DNA of 64,000 bases from Cellulophaga algicola DSM 14237 (GTDB lineage Bacteria; Bacteroidota; Bacteroidia; Flavobacteriales; Flavobacteriaceae), in the NCBI RefSeq assembly GCF_000186265.1, contig NC_014934.1, positions 1,674,001 to 1,738,000 on the forward strand, given 5' to 3'. The notes below the pieces were generated by a model, which worked only from the letters and a program-made list of their open reading frames with translations, was not told the DNA's origin and searched no databases. Position numbers and translations under genes: made by a program. Below are positions 39,378-48,954 of this stretch, piece by piece; the first letter of the stretch is position 1; every line of letters starts with the position of its first letter.

Positions 39378-41738
39378 TTATGTGAGCAATCCTGCGCTTA
39401 CTTTCATAATCCACATTTTTTGATCGTATGCATTATTTATTTTTGAATAATAAGACATTAATGCATTATTCCAAGAGCCATGTTTTTTAAGATATACGTA
39501 GCGGTAATTATTTTCTGGGTTGATAAAGTAACTAGCATTTAATCCTTTAGAATTTAATAGTTTTACAAAATTATTTGCATTTTTTGGACTCGCAAATACG
39601 TTGGCTATAATATAGTATCCACCATCTACCCCATTTAGATTAAAGTTTTTATAAGAAGGACTTCCTGTAGCTGCAACATTATCTTTTTCTATTACATTCT
39701 TCCTTAAATTAACGGCATTATATTTAGCTGATTTTTCTTTTAATCTAGTAGAGTTAGTAGCATATGCAGTGTCTGTGTAATTGGTATTATCTACATTCAT
39801 AATCCATAAGTCGCCCTTATAATTAGCTTCTTTTTCATATCGATAAGAACTCAGCGCATTGTCCCAAGAATCTTCATGGATTAGGTATACATATTTTAAA
39901 CCATTTTTCTTGTTTTCAAAATAGTCTGCGTTAATCCCTTTAGCTTTTAAATCTTCAATAAATTTGTTCATGTAATGTTCACTTTTATAAACATTAGCAA
40001 CCACATAAAAACCATCATTTACACCTTCTAGGTTTCTAAATTTTCTACTCTTTATATTATTCTTTTTAGCAATTTCTGTAAATGCATCTTTTGTTTGCTC
40101 AGATGGTGCTGTACTTGTTTTAGGAGTCTTTATATAATCTGTTTTAGCAATAGCATCTGTAGTTTGTGTTTGCTTAGGTGTTTTTATAGTTCCCTTTGTT
40201 GTACCCGTAGTATTTGTAGCTGAAGGAGCTGTTGCCGTGTTGCTTCCGTTTGCACGGGTAGTTGTACTTGTTCCAGTTGCTTCTGTTGTTTCTGTGGTTC
40301 CAGTTGTTGAACCAGGATTATTTGTATCAGTAGAATTTTTGATGTTTTGCACTAAGGCATCTGCATCTTTTCCTTGAGAAGGATTAAGTATACCATTTGG
40401 ATTATTGTACTTTTCTGTACCATCGGTTCGTAGGGTAGGATCGGTTTCGGTATCCGTATTATTTGATGCTACTTGCGTAGCGTCTCGATCTTTTAGGTTA
40501 TTTAATAAGTATAATTGTTTTGCTTTTTCTTCTAAGGCAGGGTTTTCTCCATTAGTTTCTTTGCGTACCATACGCATCACCAAATCAAAACGGCGCTCTA
40601 AATCACTATTTCTACTACCTTCAATAGAATCTTGACGGAACATTAGCTCTGCTACAATTTCATTGTTTTCAGAAAGTGCTGCTTTTAATTTTTCTATTTC
40701 TTCATCTCTAGAAGTTAATGCTTCTGTATCTTTTGTTAAATCGTCTACATCTACTAATTCATCAGAATCTTCTAAAAGCACGCGGTCTTCTGTAAGATTA
40801 GGCGTTATAGAATAGGCAAATGATATTTCATGAGTAAGGCCAAAATCATTGAATGTATTTGATAGCCCTTTCTCCATAGTATACCCAATAGAGATACGTT
40901 TGTTTAGGTTAAAACCAATACCTGCAGCCGCACCATAGTAGCTATCATAACCTGCTTGAGCCCATCCTAGTTTTGGTAAATCTAATATTAGACTCCCTCC
41001 AAGAATAAAATCTTTTCCGGCAACCTCATATTTTTCTCCACCTTTTTTTACTCGTAATAAAGGCATTAAGCGTGCACCTTCTAATACGCCATCTCCAGAA
41101 TCAAAAGGATAGGTGTATTGTAGATGACCAGAATAGGTCTTGTCACCAAACTCAGTAACAGATTCATTAGTTTTTATATTATAATCAAATAAGTTTTCTG
41201 CAAATACTCCAAAGTCAAATCTACCATAAGAAAGGTTAAAACCAGGCTGAAAAGATATTAAATTACTGTTCTGTAAGCCACTTAATAATGGATCATCGGG
41301 ATCTACAGTATTTCCTCTACTACTGTCATAACCACTTCTATAATAGGAGAAGTTAGCACCAAATGTAAAGTTACTCTTGTCACTTAGTTTAATTCCATAA
41401 GCGTAATTTGCTAAGATACCGTAGTTAGATATGGCACCAGATTGTTGTGAATATAAGCTTAAACCTAAACCAGTTCTATCACTCATACGACCACTATAAC
41501 TTAAGAAATAAGTTTGGTTATTATCGTTGAAAGTCGCAGATTGATTTCTGTGTAATAAATTAATATACGACTTGTCTTCCCTAACAGTTGAAAAAGTTGG
41601 ATTCAGTAAGAATCTATTAAATTTCAAAAGGTTTTGAGAAGGCACATCATAAGTGATGTATGGATTCTCATCCTGAGCGCTTACCTTGGTAAGCGCTGTG
41701 ATGAACAGAAACAGGTATATGATATATTTTTTAAGCAT
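39378..41738 (-). CDS. sprD: SprD: PorP/SprF-like membrane protein with C-terminal SPOR-like modules
   Basis: A 786-residue outer-membrane protein in the sprD position of the sprCDBF locus. Signal peptide at 1-21 (TKVSAQD). Residues about 25-310 are a PorP/SprF-type barrel ('NLLKFNRFLLNPTFSTVRED' start, 'FAYSITPN' end). Residues 320-400 are acidic and coiled-coil-like, and 440-550 are a Thr/Asn/Ala-rich low-complexity linker. Two similar C-terminal modules follow (about 565-655 and 695-786), each 'GFYVVANVYKS...K-G-NADYF' then 'YVYL...SW-NAL-SY' and 'LWIM-V'. These resemble SPOR-type peptidoglycan-binding folds, so the protein may link the export machine to the cell wall. Gene name rests on position and fold. 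Confidence 0.82.
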   Translation of the reverse strand: MLKKYIIYLFLFITALTKVSAQDENPYITYDVPSQNLLKFNRFLLNPTFSTVREDKSYINLLHRNQSATFNDNNQTYFLSYSGRMSDRTGLGLSLYSQQSGAISNYGILANYAYGIKLSDKSNFTFGANFSYYRSGYDSSRGNTVDPDDPLLSGLQNSNLISFQPGFNLSYGRFDFGVFAENLFDYNIKTNESVTEFGDKTYSGHLQYTYPFDSGDGVLEGARLMPLLRVKKGGEKYEVAGKDFILGGSLILDLPKLGWAQAGYDSYYGAAAGIGFNLNKRISIGYTMEKGLSNTFNDFGLTHEISFAYSITPNLTEDRVLLEDSDELVDVDDLTKDTEALTSRDEEIEKLKAALSENNEIVAELMFRQDSIEGSRNSDLERRFDLVMRMVRKETNGENPALEEKAKQLYLLNNLKDRDATQVASNNTDTETDPTLRTDGTEKYNNPNGILNPSQGKDADALVQNIKNSTDTNNPGSTTGTTETTEATGTSTTTRANGSNTATAPSATNTTGTTKGTIKTPKQTQTTDAIAKTDYIKTPKTSTAPSEQTKDAFTEIAKKNNIKSRKFRNLEGVNDGFYVVANVYKSEHYMNKFIEDLKAKGINADYFENKKNGLKYVYLIHEDSWDNALSSYRYEKEANYKGDLWIMNVDNTNYTDTAYATNSTRLKEKSAKYNAVNLRKNVIEKDNVAATGSPSYKNFNLNGVDGGYYIIANVFASPKNANNFVKLLNSKGLNASYFINPENNYRYVYLKKHGSWNNALMSYYSKINNAYDQKMWIMKVSAGLLT

Positions 41739-41771
41739 GTTGTGGTTAAATGGTTTGGTGGTAAAACTTGG

Positions 41772-44030
41772 TTACTTGATAACGGTAATAGTACCTTGTT
41801 TTATTGTGTCGGAACCCTTTTTAATCTTATAATAGAAGACCATATTTTGTGATGTGAAGCTTGTAGAAGACTCTGGCCAGTTGTTTTGGTATTCGAAAAC
41901 ATTGTACATTTCTTCTCCTTTATCATTGTATATGATCACATTAACATCGGCTTGGTATGCATAACTATTAGGTATAAACCATAAGTCATTTATGCCATCT
42001 CCATTTACTGTTATAACGTTCGGTATTTTAAATGTGTCTTTGTAAGTAACATTTACTTCTTTTAGGATAACACAGCTTTCTATGTAGGCTATTAAGGTAT
42101 ACGTACCTTCTGTATTTAATGTTATAGAAGCGCTGTTGCTTATGCTAATGTTATTGCTATCTCTCCATTCATAAGCTGTTCCTCCGCTTGCTGTTACGGT
42201 TTTAGAACCTCCTTCTGGGAATACAATATTAAGGGCGCTATCTAAAGTGATTAACGATTCGTCTAAAGGACTAATTGTAACTTCGTTTGATGGTATAGCA
42301 CATCCATTTCTTGTAACCATTAAACGGTAGGTACCTGCTTCTGTTGTATTTAAATCAAGAGAAGAAGTATCTATAATGGTTCCATTTTTAGCCCACCCAA
42401 AAGTAGCTCCAGTTAAATCTGTAGGAGAACTTATCGTTATAAAGTCTGTACTATTACAAGCAACTAAACTACTTGCTTCAATAGTAATAATCTCATTACT
42501 TCTTAGGACTACTGGTAAGGTGTTAGAACTAGGGGTAAAGGTTTCAATAGTTGCATCTATTTGATACGATCCATTTTCTGCGATATCCGTTAGGCTTATG
42601 CTAGAAGAAGTTGCACCACTAATAGCTGTGCCATCTTTCTTCCACTGATAGCTCATAGAAGCTTTTAAATCACTTGTAACATCTGTTTTGGTGCCATTGG
42701 CTGCAACAGCATTTATAGTGGTTATATCAAGTACTATTTCGCTATTTTCACAATCAGTATACGTACTGGTATAATTTGCAATTATTTCGAATGAAGTTGG
42801 AGCAACTACATTAATCTTATTAGAGTTAAGAGATGATGCACACGCCCCACCTTGTGAAACAGTAACATAATATGCTGCCTCTTCTGAAATTGTTATCGTA
42901 TTTGTGGTAGCACCGCTAATTGCTGTGCTATTTTTATACCATTGATATGTTGGTGATACAGCTGTTGATGTTACACTTAGTGTTTTTGATTCTCCAGGTA
43001 ATATTACCATTTCTAATGGTGTATTTTCTGTTACAGTAAATGCTCCTGTTTTAGAGATGGTTAATGCAGGAGTAGTTTCAGAGCAAATACCGTCTGCTTC
43101 TACTTTTACGGTATAATCACCATCAAAATCAGGACTATTGGTATCAAATGCATAAGTATAGTTTCCTAATGTTTTTGCTTGTACTACAGTTCCATCTTTA
43201 TACCAAGTATAGAATATGTCAGAATCTGCTATTGTTGCTTCAAGTGCGGTAGCTGTTTCGCCTTCACAAAAAGATGTTTTTGTTGGTGTATTGATAGTTA
43301 CTCCTAGGGATGCGCCTGTTTCTACGGTAATTGAATTTGATAGTGTTCCCGCAGATCCAGAACAAATGGCACCATAATCTAATTCCACATTATACATGCC
43401 ACTTTCAGAAACGGTCAATGTAGGTCCAGTTTCAGAAAGTATGGTTGAGCTTTTTCTCCAAATATATTTATAGGTTTCAGCGTTTGGTACATTATCTACA
43501 GCAATAACAGCAGTATTACCATCACAAATAGAGATTGTTCCATCGCCTATACTTCCGCTTCCATTTTCAGTAATTTGAACAGGACTTTTGTAATCAACAT
43601 AGTACATGTTGTAAGCCTGAGAAGCCGGACTGTATAGTTCTGGACTTGTACTTTTTACTCTTAATTTGTATCCAGTGCCTCTCAACGTAAGCGGGATTAC
43701 AAAACGTATGTCAAAATCTGTTGTACTGTTTTTGTCTGTTACCGTTGTTAATGTAGTAGGCGAAGAAAAACTTCCTGTAGCATCTGATAATTCCAAAACA
43801 AAAGTGTTATCACTTAATACGCTAGGTGATGCACTCCATTTAAAATTTACATAATATTCATTAAAAATAGATGATGCACATACTGCTGTCCATGCGCTGC
43901 CGCCAGTTCCAAAATTTGGATTTTGAATTGCGGTAGGTTTGTTTAATGTTTGAGCCATTAGTCCTATACTGCACATTAATAATGTGAAGAAAAAGAACGC
44001 TTTTTTTGAGAGTGTAGTAGGTCTGTTCAT
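41772..44030 (-). CDS. sprC: SprC: Ig-like surface protein with type-B sorting domain
   Basis: A 752-residue exported protein in the sprC position. Signal peptide at 1-26 (GLMAQT). The body contains several Ig/PKD-like beta-sandwich units, recognisable by repeated 'YQWYKNSTAISGATTNTITIS' type strands ('TYKYIWRK', 'FYTWYKDG', 'SYQWKKDG', 'TFGWAKNG', 'AYEWRDSN'). The last 85 or so residues ('NVITVNGDGINDLWFIPN' ... 'QGTITVIK') are the type-B gliding-motility C-terminal domain used by T9SS. It is first in the sprCDBF set, 33 bases before sprD. F. johnsoniae sprC mutants are gliding-defective. Confidence 0.85.
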   Translation of the reverse strand: MNRPTTLSKKAFFFFTLLMCSIGLMAQTLNKPTAIQNPNFGTGGSAWTAVCASSIFNEYYVNFKWSASPSVLSDNTFVLELSDATGSFSSPTTLTTVTDKNSTTDFDIRFVIPLTLRGTGYKLRVKSTSPELYSPASQAYNMYYVDYKSPVQITENGSGSIGDGTISICDGNTAVIAVDNVPNAETYKYIWRKSSTILSETGPTLTVSESGMYNVELDYGAICSGSAGTLSNSITVETGASLGVTINTPTKTSFCEGETATALEATIADSDIFYTWYKDGTVVQAKTLGNYTYAFDTNSPDFDGDYTVKVEADGICSETTPALTISKTGAFTVTENTPLEMVILPGESKTLSVTSTAVSPTYQWYKNSTAISGATTNTITISEEAAYYVTVSQGGACASSLNSNKINVVAPTSFEIIANYTSTYTDCENSEIVLDITTINAVAANGTKTDVTSDLKASMSYQWKKDGTAISGATSSSISLTDIAENGSYQIDATIETFTPSSNTLPVVLRSNEIITIEASSLVACNSTDFITISSPTDLTGATFGWAKNGTIIDTSSLDLNTTEAGTYRLMVTRNGCAIPSNEVTISPLDESLITLDSALNIVFPEGGSKTVTASGGTAYEWRDSNNISISNSASITLNTEGTYTLIAYIESCVILKEVNVTYKDTFKIPNVITVNGDGINDLWFIPNSYAYQADVNVIIYNDKGEEMYNVFEYQNNWPESSTSFTSQNMVFYYKIKKGSDTIKQGTITVIK

Positions 44031-44266
44031 GTTGCTGCAACTTTAGGTTACTATTTGGGTTTGTAGCTTGGTTTCAGGAGGTTTTACCGTTAGTCGGATT
44101 AATCTACATCCTATCCATATGTTACACAGCTACAGTAATTAACATCAAATATGCTATTAAATTGCTGCTAAATGTATTTTATGTTGTAGCGTTGATTAAA
44201 AGTGTTGTGAAACCCTATTATTGCATGGTCTGTATCTTTTATAGAGCGCAACAATTCCTTTTTTAG

Positions 44267-44274
44267 TAACTTTG
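44267..44274 (+). promoter_or_regulatory. Probable -7 promoter element of glnS
   Basis: TAACTTTG matches the Bacteroidota TAnnTTTG -7 motif and lies 18 bases before the glnS ATG. No convincing -33 TTG is seen. The 262-base gap also must hold the sprC promoter on the other strand. Confidence 0.5.
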
Positions 44275-44292
44275 TAATTCAAAAATTTTGCA

Positions 44293-45975
44293 ATGAGCGA
44301 TGATACAAAGTCTCTGAATTTTATAGAGCATATTATTGAGGATGATTTAGCCAATGGTTTTTCTAAAAACAAGCTTAGATTCCGTTTCCCACCAGAGCCT
44401 AATGGGTATCTACACATAGGCCATGCAAGCTCTATTTGTTTAAACTTTGGATTAGGACTACGTTATGATGCTCCTGTAAACCTTAGGTTTGATGATACAA
44501 ACCCAGCAAAAGAGGAACAAGAATATGTAGATGCGATAAAGAAAGATGTAGAATGGTTAGGCTTTAATTGGGCAGAAGAAGTTTATGCGTCCGATTATTT
44601 TCAACAATTATATGACTGGGCGGTTACATTTATTAAAGACGGCAAGGCTTATGTAGACAGTCAAACTGCTGCTCAGATCGCAGAACAAAAAGGTACACCT
44701 ACTGAACATGGTGTACATAGCCCTTTTCGTGATCGATCAATAGAAGAGAACCTTTCTCTTTTTGAGGCTATGAAAGCAGGTACTTATATAGAAGGAGAGC
44801 ATGTATTAAGAGCTAAAATAGACATGACCTCTAGCAACATGCTTATGCGAGATCCTATTATGTACCGTATACTTCATAAGGCTCATCACAGAACAAATAC
44901 CGATTGGTGTATTTATCCAATGTATGATTGGACCCATGGTGAAAGCGATTATTTAGAACAAGTTTCGCACTCTTTTTGTACCCTAGAATTTGCAATGCAC
45001 AGAGAGCTTTATGACTGGTTTTTAGATCAAGTTGTTGCGTCAGATAAGGTACGTCCTAAACAGCGAGAATTTGCTAGAAGAAATTTTAGTCATACGGTTG
45101 TTAGTAAGCGTAAACTTTTACAATTGGTTGAAGAAAAGAGGGTTACTGGATGGGATGATCCTAGAATGCCTACTATTTCTGGTCTTCGTAGAAAAGGATA
45201 TACGGCTGAAGCTATTCGTAATTTTTCTAATACTATAGGTATAGCTAAAAGAGAAAATGTAGTAGATGTTAGTCTTTTAGAATTCTCAATAAGAGAACAT
45301 TTAAACAGGGTTGCACCTAGGGTTATGGCTGTTTTAGACCCTTTAAAAGTAGTGATTACTAATTACCCAGAGGATCAAGAAGAGTGGTTAGAAGCAGAAA
45401 ATAACCAAGAAGATGAGAGTGCAGGATACCGAACGGTACCTTTTTCTAGAGAATTGTATATTGAAAAAGAAGATTTTAGAGAAGAAGCAAATAAAAAGTT
45501 TTTTCGTTTGAAATTGGGGAATGAAGTTCGTTTAAAGAATGGATATATAATTAAGGCTGAGTCGTGTACAAAAGATACCGATGGGAATATTACCGAAGTA
45601 CAGTGTACCTATGATCCAAAGAGTAGGAGTGGTAGTGGTACAGAAGAAAGTCTTCGTAAAGTAAAAGGTACATTACATTGGGTTTCTATAAAACATGCAG
45701 TTCCTGCAGAAGTTCGTTTATATGATCGTCTTTTTACAGATGAAACGCCTGATCAGCATAAAGACAAAGATTTTATGGAATTTATAAACCCAGATTCTTT
45801 GACGGTAATTACCGGATATTTAGAACCAAGTTTAAAAACGGCGCGACCAGAAGATTTTTTCCAGTTCCAACGTTTAGGATATTTTAATGTAGACAAGGAT
45901 TCTTCTACAGAGAAATTAGTTTTTAATAAAACGGTTGGTCTAAGAGATACTTGGGCAAAAATGCAACAGAAATAA
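44293..45975 (+). CDS. glnS: Glutaminyl-tRNA synthetase
   Basis: A 560-residue class I aminoacyl-tRNA synthetase that charges tRNA-Gln with glutamine. 'PPEPNGYLHIGHASS' holds the HIGH motif (41-44), 'RFDDTNP' follows, and 'VVSKRKL' near residue 272 is the GlnRS version of KMSKS. 'CIYPMYDWTHGESDYLE' and 'GWDDPRMPTISGLRRKGYTAEAIRNF' are GlnRS-specific blocks that separate it from GltX. The C-terminal anticodon-binding beta-barrels are complete, ending 'GLRDTWAKMQQK'. It has its own promoter element and a shared terminator downstream at 46061. Presence of GlnRS means this organism need not use the amidation route for Gln-tRNA. Confidence 0.97.
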   Translation: MSDDTKSLNFIEHIIEDDLANGFSKNKLRFRFPPEPNGYLHIGHASSICLNFGLGLRYDAPVNLRFDDTNPAKEEQEYVDAIKKDVEWLGFNWAEEVYASDYFQQLYDWAVTFIKDGKAYVDSQTAAQIAEQKGTPTEHGVHSPFRDRSIEENLSLFEAMKAGTYIEGEHVLRAKIDMTSSNMLMRDPIMYRILHKAHHRTNTDWCIYPMYDWTHGESDYLEQVSHSFCTLEFAMHRELYDWFLDQVVASDKVRPKQREFARRNFSHTVVSKRKLLQLVEEKRVTGWDDPRMPTISGLRRKGYTAEAIRNFSNTIGIAKRENVVDVSLLEFSIREHLNRVAPRVMAVLDPLKVVITNYPEDQEEWLEAENNQEDESAGYRTVPFSRELYIEKEDFREEANKKFFRLKLGNEVRLKNGYIIKAESCTKDTDGNITEVQCTYDPKSRSGSGTEESLRKVKGTLHWVSIKHAVPAEVRLYDRLFTDETPDQHKDKDFMEFINPDSLTVITGYLEPSLKTARPEDFFQFQRLGYFNVDKDSSTEKLVFNKTVGLRDTWAKMQQK

Positions 45976-46060
45976 AAATATAGTTTTTTCTTATTGTTTA
46001 TAAAATAACAATTGGTATTAACTATTAAAAACAAGCTTTATAAGTTTGTTTTAACGCATA

Positions 46061-46107
46061 AAAAAAAACCATCAATACGATTTTATGTATTGATGGTTTT
46101 TTTATTT
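46061..46107. terminator. Bidirectional terminator between glnS and SPFH gene
   Basis: AAAAACCATCAATAC pairs perfectly with GTATTGATGGTTTTT around an 8-base loop, with A- and T-runs on either side. It serves the convergent glnS (plus) and SPFH gene (minus). Confidence 0.9.
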
Positions 46108-46221
46108 TAAAACGTCTTAAAATAAGTATTTATTCTAATCGGTCTATTTTAAAAATTATATATAAGTTTTTAAGATATAAATCATAAAACTTATTGGTAT
46201 TATCTATAGTTTTAAAAACTA

Positions 46222-47163
46222 TTAATTATCATTTTTCTTCTTATCAGCAATTTCCTTTTTTTGCTGTTTCATAGTTTCACCAATCATATTACTAGCCGTG
46301 AATGAAGCAACCATATTATTTAACATATCACTTCCTGCTTGCGGAGAATTTGGTAATAAAATTAAATTACTATTCGTTTCTTCACCTAAAGATTGTAACG
46401 TATCATAATGTTGTGTAACCACAATTAGGGCAGAAGCTTCTTGAGAATTAATTCCAACTCTATTTAAAACTTCTACAGATTCTTCTAAACCTCTAGCAAT
46501 TTCTCTACGTTGATCTGCTATACCCATACCTTGCAATCTTTTAGATTCAGCTTCGGCTTTTGCTTTCTCAACAATTAAAATACGTGCTGCGTCTCCTTCA
46601 AATTGTGCTGCAATCTTCTCTCTTTCAGAAGCATTAATACGGTTCATTGCTTGTTTAACCTGTGAATCTGGATCAATATCTGTCACTAAAGTTTTAATGA
46701 TATCAAAACCATAAACCGACATATATTGTTGTAATTCACCTTTTACTGCAATGGCAATATCATCTTTTTTAACGAAAACATCATCTAATTTCATCTTCGG
46801 AACTTCCGCTCTTACTACATCAAATACAAAAGAGGTAATTTGTTCATGCGGATATTCTAATTGATAGAAAGCATCATAGACTTGTTCACGTAATACAACA
46901 TATTGTACGGATACTTTTAACTTTACGAATACATCATCAAGAGTTTTGGTCTCAATAATAACATCTAATTGTTGAATTTTTAGACCAACTCGGGCAACAA
47001 TTTTATCAACTAGAGGTAATTTCATTTGTAAACCTGAAGTTCTCACGCTATGGAACTTTCCAAATCGTTCAATTATAGCAGCTGTTTGTTGTTTCACCGT
47101 AAAAAATGATGAAAATAAAATTACCGCACCAATAAATAATAGGGGTATTAATAAGTAGCTCAT
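46222..47163 (-). CDS. SPFH/Band 7 (stomatin-prohibitin) membrane protein
   Basis: A 313-residue protein of the SPFH (Band 7) family, which form large membrane-attached rings and organise membrane microdomains or proteases. One N-terminal membrane segment (residues 2-22) is followed by the SPFH domain ('VKQQTAAIIERFGKFHSVRTSG', 'PLVDKI'). A long charged helix comes next ('ASEREKIAAQFEGDAARI', 'EKAKAEAESKRLQGMGIADQRREIA'), and then a C-terminal basic tail. The closest type is QmcA/stomatin-like, since the C-terminal helix is long and no FtsH-interaction motif is evident. It lies 73 bases after gltX on the same strand, so it may be co-transcribed. Confidence 0.9.
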   Translation of the reverse strand: MSYLLIPLLFIGAVILFSSFFTVKQQTAAIIERFGKFHSVRTSGLQMKLPLVDKIVARVGLKIQQLDVIIETKTLDDVFVKLKVSVQYVVLREQVYDAFYQLEYPHEQITSFVFDVVRAEVPKMKLDDVFVKKDDIAIAVKGELQQYMSVYGFDIIKTLVTDIDPDSQVKQAMNRINASEREKIAAQFEGDAARILIVEKAKAEAESKRLQGMGIADQRREIARGLEESVEVLNRVGINSQEASALIVVTQHYDTLQSLGEETNSNLILLPNSPQAGSDMLNNMVASFTASNMIGETMKQQKKEIADKKKNDN

Positions 47164-47236
47164 ACGTTTGTTTTTATGTTAATTAATAGTTCTCTACAAT
47201 ATAGGTAGCAATTCTCTTACTTTTGTTACAATTAAT

Positions 47237-48736
47237 TTATTTTAATTGATCAATTGCAGTTTTTATTCTCTGTAAGCTTTCCTCTTTCCCAATAAATTCT
47301 AGGATATCAAATAGGTGAGGGCCCTTCATTTCACCTACAATGATGAGTCTTAATGGGGGCATTACTTTTCCAAAAGATAATTCTTTTTCTCCAATCCATG
47401 TCTTAACAATTTCTTCTGTTTGTTCTGATGAAAAGTCTTCTATAGCGGCTAGTACGTCATGTACGGCTGTCATGATACTGGAAGTATCTTCTTTCCATTG
47501 TTTTTTACTAGCTTTTTCATCATATGAAGTAGGACTAACAAACATATAATCAGATAGCTCCCAAAAATCTGCCACAAAAACAGCTCTTTCTTTTATTAGG
47601 GAAACTACTTTTTCTACTTTAGTTAAAGGCGCTTTTATCCCTTTTTCTTGAAGTATTGGAAGGTATAATTCCGCTAGTTCAATATCCGATTTTTGCTGTA
47701 AGTATTGTTGATTATACCATTTGGTTTTATCAGGATCGAATCTAGCTCCCGATTTATTTACCCGTTCTAAACTAAACAAGTTTGTAAGTTCTTCTAATGA
47801 AAATATTTCCTGTTCTGTTCCAGGATTCCATCCTAACATGGCAAGGAAATTTACTACAGTTTCAGGAAAATATCCTTCTTCTTTATATCCTTTAGATTCA
47901 TTCCAATTTAAAGGAAAAACAGGGAAGCCTAATTTTTCTCCATCGCGTTTGCTTAATTTACCTTTCCCAACAGGCTTCATAATCAAGGGTAAATGTGCAA
48001 ACTCAGGTGCTTGCCATTCAAAAGCATCGTATAATTGTTTATGCAGTGCTAAAGAAGGTAACCATTCCTCTCCGCGTATAACATGAGTAATCTCCATTAA
48101 ATGATCATCAACAATATTTGCTAAATGGTACGTTGGCATTCCATCACTTTTATATAATACTTTGTCATCTAGTACATTAGAGTCAATAGTCATGTTTCCT
48201 CTAATAGTATCGTTTAATTTTATTTGTTGGTCTGGTGCTGTAAGAAAGCGTACCACATACTCCTCGCCATTTTCAATTTTCTTAGTTACTTCTTGAGGCA
48301 TTAAAGAAAGAGAATTGTCTAATTTTAACCTATTATGCCAGTTATATATAAACGTTTTTCCTTGTTCTTCGTGTTCTTTTCTGTGATTATCTAAGCTTTC
48401 TGAGCTGTCAAAAGCGTAATATGCTTTCCCTTTTTCTAGAAGAACGTTTACATATTCTTTATAAAGGTGCTTTCTTTCGCTTTGTCTGTAGGGTCCAAAT
48501 TTACCTTCTTTTCCTGGGCCTTCATCAAAGGGTATATTACACCAGTTTAAGGCATCTATAATATATTGTTCTGCACCTTCTACATATCTATTTTGATCGG
48601 TATCTTCAATCCTTAAAATAAATTCACCATTGTGTTTCTTAGCAAAAAGGTAATTAAATAGTGCTGTTCTTACACCACCAATATGTAGGGCTCCTGTTGG
48701 GCTAGGAGCAAATCTAACGCGAACTTTAGTACTCAT
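47237..48736 (-). CDS. gltX: Glutamyl-tRNA synthetase
   Basis: A 499-residue class I synthetase that charges tRNA-Glu. 'RFAPSPTGALHIGGVRTALFNYLFA' contains the HIGH-type HIGG (18-21). 'RIEDTDQNRYVEGAEQYI' is the next conserved block, and 'GKLSKRDGEKLG' near residue 258 is the KMSKS equivalent. The C-terminal helical anticodon domain is present, ending 'RIKTAIDQLK'. Length is normal. A TATCTTTA promoter-like element lies just upstream. It is transcribed away from the DUF4175 gene. Confidence 0.97.
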   Translation of the reverse strand: MSTKVRVRFAPSPTGALHIGGVRTALFNYLFAKKHNGEFILRIEDTDQNRYVEGAEQYIIDALNWCNIPFDEGPGKEGKFGPYRQSERKHLYKEYVNVLLEKGKAYYAFDSSESLDNHRKEHEEQGKTFIYNWHNRLKLDNSLSLMPQEVTKKIENGEEYVVRFLTAPDQQIKLNDTIRGNMTIDSNVLDDKVLYKSDGMPTYHLANIVDDHLMEITHVIRGEEWLPSLALHKQLYDAFEWQAPEFAHLPLIMKPVGKGKLSKRDGEKLGFPVFPLNWNESKGYKEEGYFPETVVNFLAMLGWNPGTEQEIFSLEELTNLFSLERVNKSGARFDPDKTKWYNQQYLQQKSDIELAELYLPILQEKGIKAPLTKVEKVVSLIKERAVFVADFWELSDYMFVSPTSYDEKASKKQWKEDTSSIMTAVHDVLAAIEDFSSEQTEEIVKTWIGEKELSFGKVMPPLRLIIVGEMKGPHLFDILEFIGKEESLQRIKTAIDQLK

Positions 48737-48752
48737 AATTTTGTATTTGTTG

Positions 48753-48760
48753 TAAAGATA
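48753..48760 (-). promoter_or_regulatory. Probable -7 promoter element of gltX
   Basis: On the minus strand TATCTTTA is one base from the TAnnTTTG motif, 16 bases before the gltX start codon. Confidence 0.4.
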
Positions 48761-48879
48761 GTAAAAGGTGAAAATTAGAACTAATAGTTAAATAATTTAG
48801 ATTTATTGTTATTGTAAACTGCACATATTGAGAGGCTTACAATTAACATGGTTATGGCATATTTATATTTTGTATTATT

Positions 48880-48887
48880 TACCTTTG
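48880..48887 (+). promoter_or_regulatory. Probable -7 promoter element of the DUF4175-ybeY-mnmG cluster
   Basis: TACCTTTG is a perfect TAnnTTTG match, 68 bases before the TTG start of the DUF4175 gene. Being the best match in the gap, it probably drives the cluster. Confidence 0.5.
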
Positions 48888-48954
48888 CGGTTATTTCATT
48901 CCGTTACTCTAAAAGTGTTTTTTTTTCGAGTATCTTGGTAATAAAATCCTACAA

